Source of the DNA: Chrysoperla carnea
Lineage: Eukaryota; Arthropoda; Insecta; Neuroptera; Chrysopidae
Length of the DNA: 64,000 nt
NCBI RefSeq assembly: GCF_905475395.1
Contig: NC_058342.1
Coordinates: forward strand, 21,920,640 to 21,984,639
Direction of reading: 5' to 3'
In this document: positions 34,297 to 47,020 of the stretch, piece by piece
How the letters are laid out: the number at the start of each line of letters is the position of its first letter
Position numbering within the stretch: position 1 is the stretch's first letter
The notes under the pieces: generated by a model
Told to the model about the DNA's origin: nothing
The model's input: only the letters and a program-made list of their open reading frames with translations
The model's database searches: none
Translations under genes and position numbers: made by a program

Positions 34297-37200
34297 CAAG
34301 AAACTCCATATTATTTCCTTTTAAATTGTTTATATTAATATTATTTAAATGTTATATGTAAACAAAAACAAATACCAATTTAAATAAAATAATTTTATTA
34401 TATAAATAAAAAATACATTACAATGAATAAATTTACATTAATTTTCTAACAAAATATTTTAACAAAATATTATTAAAGAAAAAAAAATTTTTGTTAGCAA
34501 GTTTTTCGTAAAAATGATCAATACAATATATTACATTTTGTATTTTAAGCCATTTTTCATAATAGTTTTTTCAGAAAATGAAATCTTTTGAGTCAGATTA
34601 GAATCATTTGTCGCAAATATTGTCGAAAAAATTTCATTTGCTTATTAAAAATTTTAGTTTTGAAGACATTTGTGAATATCAAATTAGTACTGTCTTCTCC
34701 CTCAAAAATTTTATTATCTCTGTAAAAGAGAACTGAATAGAATTTTCGTAGAGGAAAAACTTGTAGAGGAAAAACCACGCGACGCGTCCTCCTTTTTCAT
34801 GTCAAGATTTTGTATGGCGAATTTGATTACATTTTTACAATTCTCTTTTGAGTAGTTTGTTCCCAGAAATTGATAGAAATTCAATGTATTTTAAATTAGA
34901 GATTGTCTTTAATATAGTGGTCTCATTTTTTATCAATTCTCCTTAAATGGGACGATTTTAGGACATCCTCACTATATCTAATAACCGAAAAATACCCAAA
35001 CATAAAAGATTAGTTAATTATTTACTTTTTATGTTTGTACTGGTCATGCAACTTCTTCGCGATTTTATACAAGCTACTACTATTTCTTTACCGGCCAATA
35101 TACTATTAAATCCGTTAAAATAAGTGAACACAATCATCTTGCAAAAATTATGTACAATATTAAATTTCAACTTCGTAGAATGCTCGCATTCTTTGAAATT
35201 GAATTTTACGTTCTGAAAAACCGTTTTCGTAATCACTTTTAACAAATGTTTTTTTGTTTGGGTCATTTTTCAAAATAAATTTAGCAATATTATAAGCCTT
35301 AGTCATATTTAATAAAAATTGACTATTTATATAGTTAAGCCTAGTAGCAACGCCCCCCCCCCCTCCCAAACTCTTTTTCGCGCACAAAATTTAAAAATTC
35401 TTTATCCTCCTCCTGCTGCAAAAACACATTATATTTACACTCCTCACACTTTTTTATTTTAATGTTTTTTAAAATATACCCCAATACATAAGCAATAGCA
35501 TTTTTCTCTAAATCATTTAAAATATGACTCAAAACTTCAGATGGAATCTCAACCGCTGTAATCTCCGCTTCTCCTCTCTCCTGATTTTCACTCTAATAAG
35601 AAAAAAAAAACCATTAGTAAAAAATAAAAGTAATTTTTTGTAACTGTTTTCAGAAAATTTTAAAATCGATAAAAATAACAATATTCTAACTATAATTTTT
35701 TAGAAACGTAGAAACATAATCAAGTTCTTAAATAAATTTAACAAAAGTTATCAATAATTGTTAATAATCAAAAGTTATTATTTACCTGTAGGATAAATGT
35801 TTGCAATGGAATCAGCAAATCCGACCCATCATCTTCACAATTCCCTCCCACAGAATGTTTACTAAGTTAGTGACCAGAAGAGATTTGTAAAACGGTCCAA
35901 AAGCATGGCACGGTGGTTTCGACCACCGACTTCCTCGTTGACGAACTTTCAAGAAAAAATTCTCTAAGGGATCTTGGTTCAAAAACCTGGGAACCAACGT
36001 CTCAATTCCAAGATCTTTTAATTTATTCGTCGGTGGGCGTGTCCTTCGTCTTCCACTCGAGTCGAGGCATTCCATACTTTTGAAAATGGGGATAGCCTCT
36101 CTCCAAATTTTACTTGTAAGCTATCCCCTTCCTTAAGATCTATCTGAGTTTTGAGTTTTTTTCCTCCTTCGTTGAAAGGTCCGCAACCATTGACGCTATC
36201 GAACACATCATCCATAAATTTTAAAAAAACTACCGTTTCTGTAGCGCCTCTCCATTTTCGTTTCACCAATATTGAATTCTGAAAAATAAACCTCATTTAA
36301 GTCTTGTTTTATATTTACACTTAATTGGCAATAAAAGTTTTACGCAAACACTTACACACTTTGCTAGTGATGGAATGTAGAAAATCAAATTTTAAAAATT
36401 ATTGTCCATTTACTGAAGAATTAAGAATATTTTTAAAAATTTGAATCTTTAATAAAATAAACTTTAACTTACCACTTTTGGCCATTAAATTGATTCCTGC
36501 CGCAACTGAACGACTAAAAATTTGGGCACAAACAGAAACTTTCAGTAAACAACAGTAAATTTTTTTTTTTCGGTTTTCTTTCAACAGTATTCCACCGTGC
36601 AATATACGATTTAGTATTAAATTTTTTTTTACACCCATCATAACTCATATAACGTATTTTGCCAAAGACATCCCGACTCCGAAAACCCCTATCATGAACA
36701 CCTGCAATCGACGCCATACAACCAACATAAGCATTTGGATCATTACCATCTAGCGCATAATGATTGTTTAAATATAATGCATACTCCAAAGCTTGTGTTG
36801 GTGTTTCTGTCCATTCTAATATTTTTTTGGCCCAATATATTCGCATATACACGTGCATCTTTCCTGTTTTATATAATTCTTTTTGTGTTGCATTCCATAA
36901 TTCATCATGTGTACGTCCATGTTTAAATTCCTCTAAAGTATACGTATAGTCACGTTTGTCTGTAGCGTGCTCATTTAACGTTAGTTGAGCCCATCTTGGT
37001 GCCCCCTCTAACTTATTATAAGTCTCGGTATTATAATAACAAAAGTTATCCGAGAGTTCACGACGTACTATTATATGTTCTCGGAATAAATTCACACTTT
37101 TCACAATTGCCTTATTTTTGACTTCAGGCAACACTAAGACACAACTTATTTTTGGATTGACATGATGCTTCGTCAACTTGTGCATTACTCTAAGATCGCC

Positions 37201-37698
37201 ACTTGGAGAGTCCAATATCCAAGCTTTCAGGATATCGTTCCACTTCGCCACTTTTTTTCACCGTCTTTCTGGAATAAAATATTTTTTGATATCAAATTAT
37301 TTCTTATTTCTTTTAAGAGATGGGGAGTTTCAAAGAGAGGAATTATTGTTGATTCTCCAATTTCAAAAACTTGATGCCTGAGTTCCTCACCTCGGGCCAA
37401 ATATTTTCCCCGGGTATCCTCTAGTAAACGATGGATCGCGTTGATATTATTTGACCCTTGGTCACAAATAGTACCGACAACATTAAATCCAGCATTTTGT
37501 GCAGCCAAAATAATTTCTTTAATGGCCTTTACTATTTGTGGCCCTTTTGCGGCTCCATTCACAAACTGGTATAGCACCGACTGTTTTCAATTTTGGACAA
37601 TTCCTCTTAACATAAAAACCTTAAATTATAAATCTTAAATTATAATATAAGATTTTTAGAATAAATGAAGAGTTGTGGGTACAATGATTAAATTACAA
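34297..37698 (-). mobile_element. P-element-like relic, copy 2
   Basis: Copy of 27791-31192 with the same exon blocks (for example 35786-36278 and from 35592) and the same lesions. The poly-C tract here contains a G. Confidence 0.77.
36592..37149 (-). pseudogene. class II photolyase fragment, copy 2
   Basis: Identical in translation to 30086-30643, including the Ala and Phe replacing the two conserved Trp, and embedded in the same place in the P-type transposase. Confidence 0.85.
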
Positions 37699-38320
37699 TT
37701 TGTGATATTACTTCGTTAAGTTTGTTCTCTAAAATTTTTATCTGGTTCTGAGTTTTGTTGTGTTGTTTTAAACTATCGGTTATTATTCTTGCTTGATTTT
37801 GAATAATCTTGTTCACATCATTCTGTTCCGTTACTAGTTTATTTACATTTTCGAATAAAAAGTCTGTGTCTGTCGCGTCTGGATTTCCCGTTAATTTATG
37901 CCAGATATTTCCTATACCGTCGAACCATCCATGTTCGTATTTAATCGTACGCTTGACTCTTTTAGTATTGAAATAACTTTCGGCTAGATCATTGGATCTA
38001 CCCTTTAAATCTTTAAATTCTAAATTGTAAAATTCATAGGTGAGCTTACATTGCTCATGTATGGGGTTGCATTGTCCTTGAGTGTTGTTAATGTTACACA
38101 GATTTTCAAATCCTTTGAGATATTGAGGTATGTTTTTGTTTATTCTGTCTATAAAACTAATATTGTATACGTGGATTAAGGCTAAGTAATTGTTAATGAT
38201 TTTAGCTTCGCCTAGATGATTAAAGTATGTAGGGTTTTTTATTTGATCAGTCTGAACTTGTGCTAGGGCCTGGTTCGCTAGGATCAGGGTCGTCGCTAAT
38301 ATTAGAATCATCTGTAACAA
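37688..38320 (-). pseudogene. truncated env, array copy 3
   Basis: Identical to 31182-31814: N-terminal third of env cut by the junction at 37698/37699. Confidence 0.85.
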
Positions 38321-39665
38321 AAGGTTTCAAGAATTTGTAATGTATCCATTTTTCAAATTTTTTCATTTTTATGAGAGCTACGTGTTTTACGGGATATGTT
38401 TTAATTATTTCGTAGGGTCCTTGATAATAACTTTTTAATTTTTTATCCTTGTCGTGCTTGTGAGCATGGGTATCGTATACGAGTATTTTCTGTCCGATTT
38501 CGAATTTTTTAGGTTTAGTATTTTTATCGTATTGGGTCTTGCTTTGCATTTTTGAGGTGTTTAAATTTTTTATTGCAATTTTTCTCATATTTGCTATCTT
38601 TGTTTTTACATCAGTGGCAAGATGATTGTAAGTGGGTAAATTGGTTTTATCTTTTAAATGTTTCGCTTTTTCTCCAAACACTAACTCATATGGAGTAAAT
38701 TTAGTATTTCTGTTTTCTGTAGTGTTATAAGCATAACACGCAAATTGTATGTAGTGATCCCAATCGTTAAGGTTTTCACTTACATAATTTCTTAAATAAT
38801 TTTTTAATTCTTGGTGGCTTCGTTCTATACTTCCGTTACTTTCTGGGTTATATTGGGTAGTCTGTTTGTGTTTGATGTCAAGGATCTTATTTATTTCTTT
38901 AGCCAGCTTATTTACAAAGTTACTGCCGTTATCTGTCAATATGATTTGGGGAAATCCGTATTTGGTGCAGTGATCTAAAAATTTAATAGCTGTAAATTCA
39001 GCAGTGTTTTGTGGTAGCGGGTATGAATTTAAAAATTTTGTTAAATTATCTTGAATAGTCAAGATATATCGGTTTTCGGACTGTGTGATCGCAAATGGAC
39101 CTACTATATCCATAGAAACCATTTCATTGAAAGAGGTGGGTGTTTTAGTGATCACCATAGGAGGTTTTTTAAATTTTGGCACTTTATTTATTTGGCATTG
39201 TGGACAAGCTTTTATATATTCCTCAACGTCTTTTGAAAGTGTTTTCCAAAAATATCTTTGTCTTAGTTTCTTTATTGTATTATGAACACCTTTGTGGCCG
39301 GAAACTAAATCGTCATGTGCCTGCTTGATTAAAGTTTTTCTTTCGTTTAGATCTCTTATAACAATTGTGCTTGTTCTTAGGATATTAACGTTGATGTCTA
39401 GTTTGTTAAAAAAGTAATTTAAAATTTTAGTCAAATTTTCTTCTGTTATGAGAACAGAGAGTTGCGATATGTCATAAATATAGACAGTTGGTGGTTTCGT
39501 AACAGATATCAGATATTGGTATAAACTATATAGTGAATCAAATAAATTTTCTTCTGTAATTTGTTCGAGAGCAGAATTTTTACATGGCATTATGTAATAA
39601 TTTTTCTCATTAAAGTCAATTTTTTCTGTTTGGTTGAGAGTAAATTGATCAATAGCATCTAACAT
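38247..39665 (-). CDS. pol: Gypsy-type integrase, array copy 3
   Basis: Third copy of the 472-residue integrase end of pol, identical in translation to the other two. Confidence 0.85.
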   Translation of the reverse strand: MLDAIDQFTLNQTEKIDFNEKNYYIMPCKNSALEQITEENLFDSLYSLYQYLISVTKPPTVYIYDISQLSVLITEENLTKILNYFFNKLDINVNILRTSTIVIRDLNERKTLIKQAHDDLVSGHKGVHNTIKKLRQRYFWKTLSKDVEEYIKACPQCQINKVPKFKKPPMVITKTPTSFNEMVSMDIVGPFAITQSENRYILTIQDNLTKFLNSYPLPQNTAEFTAIKFLDHCTKYGFPQIILTDNGSNFVNKLAKEINKILDIKHKQTTQYNPESNGSIERSHQELKNYLRNYVSENLNDWDHYIQFACYAYNTTENRNTKFTPYELVFGEKAKHLKDKTNLPTYNHLATDVKTKIANMRKIAIKNLNTSKMQSKTQYDKNTKPKKFEIGQKILVYDTHAHKHDKDKKLKSYYQGPYEIIKTYPVKHVALIKMKKFEKWIHYKFLKPFVTDDSNISDDPDPSEPGPSTSSD

Positions 39666-40015
39666 AGGTTCAATGAAGTCGAAAAATTTATTATTTTGGG
39701 ATTTATCTACCGAAAAGGGAAGTATGACGTTATCTAAATCTTCTATAGGTAAATTAGTTTGGTTATATTGTGTGGCCTCTGTTATATTTTCAGATCAACG
39801 TTTAAAATTGTCGTAAGTTTTTTCAGCTATTAGGTCTTGAATTACTAACACAGGTCTAGAAAGTGTGTCTGCGTTAGAATTCTTTTTTCCACTTTTGTTT
39901 GTATATGATTGTGTAATCGTATTCTTCTAATTTTAATCTCCATCGAACTAATTTTGAAGTGACATCCTTGCAATTTTTAAGCCATTCGAGGCTCTTATGG
40001 TCCGTCCTAATTATA
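39666..40015 (-). pseudogene. Gypsy RNase H fragment, copy 3
   Basis: Copy of 26654-27003 with the same lesions. Confidence 0.72.
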
Positions 40016-40802
40016 AAGTGGTACCAATGCTTAGAGCTGCAAAAAAGCTGGCAGACGTAGCGTGGTTGTTGCTGGTAACAAAAGTCTTTAAGGATTGATT
40101 TTGTTCTCCAAATTAATACACGTTTAGCAATGTATTCAGGTTTATTCGGGTTCTCATGTATAAGAAGTTATAAATCCGATCAACAGTGAAAATATTTTGC
40201 CAAAACCTTTTCTAGGTTCTCGAAGAAATCATTTACCGCAGTCTTGTTGAATCCATAAGACCTTGCAACACTAGTGTTTTCTGGTTTTCTTAATCTTAAA
40301 TTTACGTTTCGTCTGCGAAAACTGTCTAGCTATTCTTCACCAGCCATTTTGTTATGATCTCAGCTAAGTGGATAACGTAGTTTATTGGCTTTATCGAATT
40401 CTTATGCCAATTTTCTCGTTTGTAAAATCGTCAATCCGAAGTGCATTTTTGAGCAATCTGTGATGTACTTTTTTAAAAGTGACTCTTCTTGGGTAGTGAA
40501 TATGTACTTGATTTGACGTGAATTTAGAAGTAAAAACACGCGTTGGGATGTGAGCGTCTGCATTTCTTTTAAACTTCGCCAAGCGACTTTGAAGTGTAGT
40601 TTGTTTGGCGGCATACTTTTCTGCAGATTTTCGAATTGATAAAGTTCTATCTAAAACCTCCTTCTTCGCAGATTTCATTGCATCTTCATCTACTTTGAAT
40701 TCAGTCCATAGAATATATAACCTAACGGATAGAATGAAATCTGAACTAATTTTTCAAATTGTGCGCTACAGACGTCTTGATGTTGAACTAAAATTAATTT
40801 AG
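40016..40802 (-). mobile_element. pogo/Tigger transposase relic, copy 3
   Basis: Copy of 27004-27790 with the same broken frames. Confidence 0.64.
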
Positions 40803-43800
40803 CAAGAAACTCCATATTATTTCCTTTTAAATTGTTTATATTAATATTATTTAAATGTTATATGTAAACAAAAACAAATACCAATTTAAATAAAATAATT
40901 TTATTATATAAATAAAAAATACATTACAATGAATAAATTTACATTAATTTTCTAACAAAATATTTTAACAAAATATTATTAAAGAAAAAAAAATTTTTGT
41001 TAGCAAGTTTTTCGTAAAAATGATCAATACAATATATTACATTTTGTATTTTAAGCCATTTTTCATAATAGTTTTTTCAGAAAATGAAATCTTTTGAGTC
41101 AGATTAGAATCATTTGTCGCAAATATTGTCGAAAAAATTTCATTTGCTTATTAAAAATTTTAGTTTTGAAGACATTTGTGAATATCAAATTAGTACTGTC
41201 TTCTCCCTCAAAAATTTTATTATCTCTGTAAAAGAGAACTGAATAGAATTTTCGTAGAGGAAAAACTTGTAGAGGAAAAACCACGCGACGCGTCCTCCTT
41301 TTTCATGTCAAGATTTTGTATGGCGAATTTGATTACATTTTTACAATTCTCTTTTGAGTAGTTTGTTCCCAGAAATTGATAGAAATTCAATGTATTTTAA
41401 ATTAGAGATTGTCTTTAATATAGTGGTCTCATTTTTTATCAATTCTCCTTAAATGGGACGATTTTAGGACATCCTCACTATATCTAATAACCGAAAAATA
41501 CCCAAACATAAAAGATTAGTTAATTATTTACTTTTTATGTTTGTACTGGTCATGCAACTTCTTCGCGATTTTATACAAGCTACTACTATTTCTTTACCGG
41601 CCAATATACTATTAAATCCGTTAAAATAAGTGAACACAATCATCTTGCAAAAATTATGTACAATATTAAATTTCAACTTCGTAGAATGCTCGCATTCTTT
41701 GAAATTGAATTTTACGTTCTGAAAAACCGTTTTCGTAATCACTTTTAACAAATGTTTTTTTGTTTGGGTCATTTTTCAAAATAAATTTAGCAATATTATA
41801 AGCCTTAGTCATATTTAATAAAAATTGACTATTTATATAGTTAAGCCTAGTAGCAACCCCCCCCCCCCCCCCTCCCAAACTCTTTTTCGCGCACAAAATT
41901 TAAAAATTCTTTATCCTCCTCCTGCTGCAAAAACACATTATATTTACACTCCTCACACTTTTTTATTTTAATGTTTTTTAAAATATACCCCAATACATAA
42001 GCAATAGCATTTTTCTCTAAATCATTTAAAATATGACTCAAAACTTCAGATGGAATCTCAACCGCTGTAATCTCCGCTTCTCCTCTCTCCTGATTTTCAC
42101 TCTAATAAGAAAAAAAAAACCATTAGTAAAAAATAAAAGTAATTTTTTGTAACTGTTTTCAGAAAATTTTAAAATCGATAAAAATAACAATATTCTAACT
42201 ATAATTTTTTAGAAACGTAGAAACATAATCAAGTTCTTAAATAAATTTAACAAAAGTTATCAATAATTGTTAATAATCAAAAGTTATTATTTACCTGTAG
42301 GATAAATGTTTGCAATGGAATCAGCAAATCCGACCCATCATCTTCACAATTCCCTCCCACAGAATGTTTACTAAGTTAGTGACCAGAAGAGATTTGTAAA
42401 ACGGTCCAAAAGCATGGCACGGTGGTTTCGACCACCGACTTCCTCGTTGACGAACTTTCAAGAAAAAATTCTCTAAGGGATCTTGGTTCAAAAACCTGGG
42501 AACCAACGTCTCAATTCCAAGATCTTTTAATTTATTCGTCGGTGGGCGTGTCCTTCGTCTTCCACTCGAGTCGAGGCATTCCATACTTTTGAAAATGGGG
42601 ATAGCCTCTCTCCAAATTTTACTTGTAAGCTATCCCCTTCCTTAAGATCTATCTGAGTTTTGAGTTTTTTTCCTCCTTCGTTGAAAGGTCCGCAACCATT
42701 GACGCTATCGAACACATCATCCATAAATTTTAAAAAAACTACCGTTTCTGTAGCGCCTCTCCATTTTCGTTTCACCAATATTGAATTCTGAAAAATAAAC
42801 CTCATTTAAGCCTTGTTTTATATTTACACTTAATTGGCAATAAAAGTTTTACGCAAACACTTACACACTTTGCTAGTGATGGAATGTAGAAAATCAAATT
42901 TTAAAAATTATTGTCCATTTACTGAAGAATTAAGAATATTTTTAAAAATTTGAATCTTTAATAAAATAAACTTTAACTTACCACTTTTGGCCATTAAATT
43001 GATTCCTGCCGCAACTGAACGACTAAAAATTTGGGCACAAACAGAAACTTTCAGTAAACAACAGTAAATTTTTTTTTTTCGGTTTTCTTTCAACAGTATT
43101 CCACCGTGCAATATACGATTTAGTATTAAATTTTTTTTTACACCCATCATAACTCATATAACGTATTTTGCCAAAGACATCCCGACTCCGAAAACCCCTA
43201 TCATGAACACCTGCAATCGACGCCATACAACCAACATAAGCATTTGGATCATTACCATCTAGCGCATAATGATTGTTTAAATATAATGCATACTCCAAAG
43301 CTTGTGTTGGTGTTTCTGTCCATTCTAATATTTTTTTGGCCCAATATATTCGCATATACACGTGCATCTTTCCTGTTTTATATAATTCTTTTTGTGTTGC
43401 ATTCCATAATTCATCATGTGTACGTCCATGTTTAAATTCCTCTAAAGTATACGTATAGTCACGTTTGTCTGTAGCGTGCTCATTTAACGTTAGTTGAGCC
43501 CATCTTGGTGCCCCCTCTAACTTATTATAAGTCTCGGTATTATAATAACAAAAGTTATCCGAGAGTTCACGACGTACTATTATATGTTCTCGGAATAAAT
43601 TCACACTTTTCACAATTGCCTTATTTTTGACTTCAGGCAACACTAAGACACAACTTATTTTTGGATTGACATGATGCTTCGTCAACTTGTGCATTACTCT
43701 AAGATCGCCACTTGGAGAGTCCAATATCCAAGCTTTCAGGATATCGTTCCACTTCGCCACTTTTTTTCACCGTCTTTCTGGAATAAAATATTTTTTGATA

Positions 43801-44207
43801 TCAAATTATTTCTTATTTCTTTTAAGAGATGGGGAGTTTCAAAGAGAGGAATTATTGTTGATTCTCCAATTTCAAAAACTTGATGCCTGAGTTCCTCACC
43901 TCGGGCCAAATATTTTCCCCGGGTATCCTCTAGTAAACGATGGATCGCGTTGATATTATTTGACCCTTGGTCACAAATAGTACCGACAACATTAAATCCA
44001 GCATTTTGTGCAGCCAAAATAATTTCTTTAATGGCCTTTACTATTTGTGGCCCTTTTGCGGCTCCATTCACAAACTGGTATAGCACCGACTGTTTTCAAT
44101 TTTGGACAATTCCTCTTAACATAAAAACCTTAAATTATAAATCTTAAATTATAATATAAGATTTTTAGAATAAATGAAGAGTTGTGGGTACAATGATTAA
44201 ATTACAA
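40803..44207 (-). mobile_element. P-element-like relic, copy 3
   Basis: Copy of 27791-31192. To its right, beyond 44207, no N-terminal THAP domain or P-type inverted repeat was found, so the element was already 5'-truncated, or too decayed to see, before amplification. Confidence 0.77.
43101..43658 (-). pseudogene. class II photolyase fragment, copy 3
   Basis: Identical in translation to 30086-30643. Confidence 0.85.
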
Positions 44208-44857
44208 TAATATAAATCGGCATTTTTGTCAACAAATTCGATCTATAAATATATTTTATTATATGAATGATTAATAAGAGATTAAAAGTGAGAAATAAAA
44301 AATTATTTTGTAAATAAACATAATGACAGTAGACAAAACTATTTATAGTCGATAACATAGAGTACAATATATATTTTTTCTTTGTTTTTGTTTAAATCAG
44401 CGCTACAGGTAGCTTGATGTGAACTAAATTTATCTAAAAAATTTTTATAATGTAACAAGGATACGAGATTTCAGTCTATGGTTCAGTCGTCACACTGTCT
44501 CTCCGACCCATGGGTAACCTATGCGTATTTGTGGGAGTCACATACACAAAAATGAACGTTTCAACGCGTTTAGTATTGTAGATATGACTACTGTCCGCAT
44601 GCTCCCTCTGTACGAATCCTATTTGCTTTCCCCTAATAATATTTATTTCACTATTATTGTGATACTATACTAACTATAACTGACATACAACTGAGAGAAT
44701 GGTACAATTTGTTCGGGCAATGTCGCTGCATTATACTCGATTCAAATTTGATACGTTCATAACTTTGCGACAAAAATATTTTGGGGAAAAGAAAAAAATG
44801 TTTGTATATTATCTTCTACTTTATTTTCGGAACTAAAGTGGATCACTTAAAATTATC

Positions 44858-45136
44858 TTATAAATACAAAACGGTAACTTAACATGAGAAACTCGTTATT
44901 AGTTACCGGAATACAATAGAATATATTAGCACCTATCGATAAATTTTATAAGCTACATGTAGGTATCAATTTAGGCTTAGCTGATTCGATAATTGTCGAA
45001 GTATGTCAAAATAATTTTTTGATGAGGGCTCTAACAATTGATGTTACTGGTGATCGAGCAAGTGTCAGCGGCGTTTTTATAAATACAAAACGGTAATTTA
45101 ACATAAGAAACTCGTTATTAGTTACCGTAATACAAT
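44858..45136. repeat. 60-bp direct repeat pair
   Basis: 44858-44917 and 45077-45136 share TTATAAATACAAAACGGTAA and AGAAACTCGTTATTAGTTAC with a few substitutions, 219 bp apart. Confidence 0.65.
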
Positions 45137-45685
45137 CTAAAAGAACGATTTTTGTCGATTGTAGCGCGATCTACCGAAAATCGGGAAAAATTTCTTAGAC
45201 AAAATGTTTGCCTTTTCTTCTGAAGAATCCAAATCTGCAGAAAAAAATAGGGGTTTCCATTTGATTTTTTCAAGTTACACCCCCTACCCCTAACAGGGGT
45301 TGAGGGTGGAGGGTGTTTTTGGTATGGTTAGATAGTTTCAAAAAATATTTGATACGTGTTTTTTCGTTTCAATTTTTTTTTTAAACTATTCAGAATAATC
45401 AGCCTGGACGGGTGGTTTGGAACACCCAGTATATATATATATATATATAAATTATATTTTAGATTTCGAATGTATTAAAAAAAATACTTTATTTAATTTA
45501 ACAACAATACAATGTTAAACTTATTTTAATTTAAATACAATAACAATTATACAACTTATAATTCTATCGCTAGTTCGCTACAATCAAGCGTGCAAGAAGC
45601 CGAACTTGTGTAATGAAAAAGACAATCGTTATCAATTTAACGATGGCTTATATACTAAATTTTGGTTTGTTTTTAGAAAGTATCG

Positions 45686-45828
45686 CTAGATTGGAATGCA
45701 GTTTGATAAGGGTGTTTTAGAAAGCTGTTTATAAATGATGTATGTGAAATACGTCATTAGATTGGAATGCAATTTAATAAGGATGTTTTTAGAAAGCTAT
45801 TTATGAATGTTGTGTATAAAATACGTCA
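45686..45828. repeat. tandem duplication, ~71-bp unit
   Basis: Two copies, about 45686-45756 and 45757-45828, both containing AGATTGGAATGCA, TTAGAAAGCT and AATACGTCATT in the same order with small differences. Confidence 0.6.
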
Positions 45829-47020
45829 TTGCATATTTGTTAATAACGTCCTTGACATATTTTATATAAGTATACTAATTAATAGTTTAAGTGAATTTAG
45901 GATATATAACTTATATATATATATGCTACTTCGTCCTCAAAGTCATTGAACGAGTTTTCAAAAAAATGTTAACCTATATATCACTCATTTATTTCTGAAA
46001 AAAATCGAAATTACATACTTTTTTATTTTTATACCTGTTGACATAAAAATAGAATAGAAAATGTTTGCCACATTAATTAAAGTTATAAATGCTATTTAAC
46101 CTGTATGAACAACATTTATCTCGATTTTATGTGAATAATACTATTTAAATAAGCATGGATATTAATGCATCAGCTGACTAACTAAATAAAACAAAGTACA
46201 AAAAATTAGCCCTGATAATATTCGATTCACATACATAAAATGATTACAAAATTTAAAAAATATATAATTTGTAATATATTTAGTGATTGAAATATATATT
46301 TGATGGTAAATTTTTAAAGTAAAACTTTTTATGGGACACTAGCGTTTTGTCATGAGAGTTAACTCGTCGAGCTAACAAAACTGTTAAACTCCTTGTCTCT
46401 TTCTTATTACCATTTACTCTAGCAGAGTGAGAGAGGCGGAAAATCAATATATGTTCTGTATATGAGTCAAGCAGTATTGATGTTATTTATTTATATAAAA
46501 TTTAGGACTAGTTTAGACTTGTACAATCTTACGTACGTAGAAGAGCAAGTAAGTCTCAGTTCATCAGAGAAAGTCGTTGTAACTAGTGTTGCTTTATTTA
46601 TGGAATTACGAAAGAAGAATATTTATGTATATGTAATATATATGTATATGTCTATTAAATTATTTCATATTAAAAATTTTTTAATATTGTTTTTATTCTC
46701 AGTTATTGTCAATGAAGATACAAAAAATGTCAGTCCAAAACTAACAGCGTCAAAAGTGAAACTTTTTATGTAATTCACATTGCAGCAAAGAAAAATTGAC
46801 TGGAAATTATAATAAAAATGATTTATAATAAAAATCAAGAAAAATCTACAGACTATCCCGAATTAATTACTACGGAAGTAATAACTATAATAACTCGAGC
46901 ATGAATTAAACAAATTCTTCATTTTTAAAAGTTAAAATAAACATAGTGTTAGATATTTTGATTTTTTTTTTTTTTTAATGTAATATTATATTTCATTCCT
47001 TGATGAGTCTATTTTATTCT

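Larger units (their letters stand above)
31193..37698. repeat. tandem array unit 2 (6506 bp)
   Basis: Offset exactly 6506 from unit 1, and the same open frames recur. Differences seen: the poly-C tract is CGC11 near 35352 instead of C13, and C at 29796 is T at 36302. The junction with unit 1 joins ATTAAATTACAA (end of unit) to TTTGTGATATTAC (env interior). Confidence 0.92.
37699..44207. repeat. tandem array unit 3 (6509 bp)
   Basis: Third repeat. It is three bases longer because the poly-C tract near 41858-41873 is C16. Its right end, ATTAAATTACAA, passes at 44207/44208 into single-copy DNA (TAATATAAATCGG), so this is the ancestral right boundary. Confidence 0.92.
44208..47020. other. non-coding flank of the array
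   Basis: No gene is supported. It holds the two small repeats listed below, a (TA)10 microsatellite at 45430-45449, and a stretch at 45390-45429 ending in TTTGGAACACCCAGTATA that resembles terminal sequence common in arthropod repeats. The 103-codon frame at 46462-46773 is AT-rich and unremarkable. Confidence 0.45.

Noticed and set aside
24687-44207. three independent transposon insertions
   Set aside because: All three share identical lesions and junctions, so they are one mosaic copied in tandem.
45430-45449. TA repeat as a regulatory site
   Set aside because: Simple microsatellite with no supporting context.
46462-46773. 103-codon plus-strand open frame
   Set aside because: AT-rich codons, Tyr/Ile/Phe-heavy product, no motif; expected by chance.
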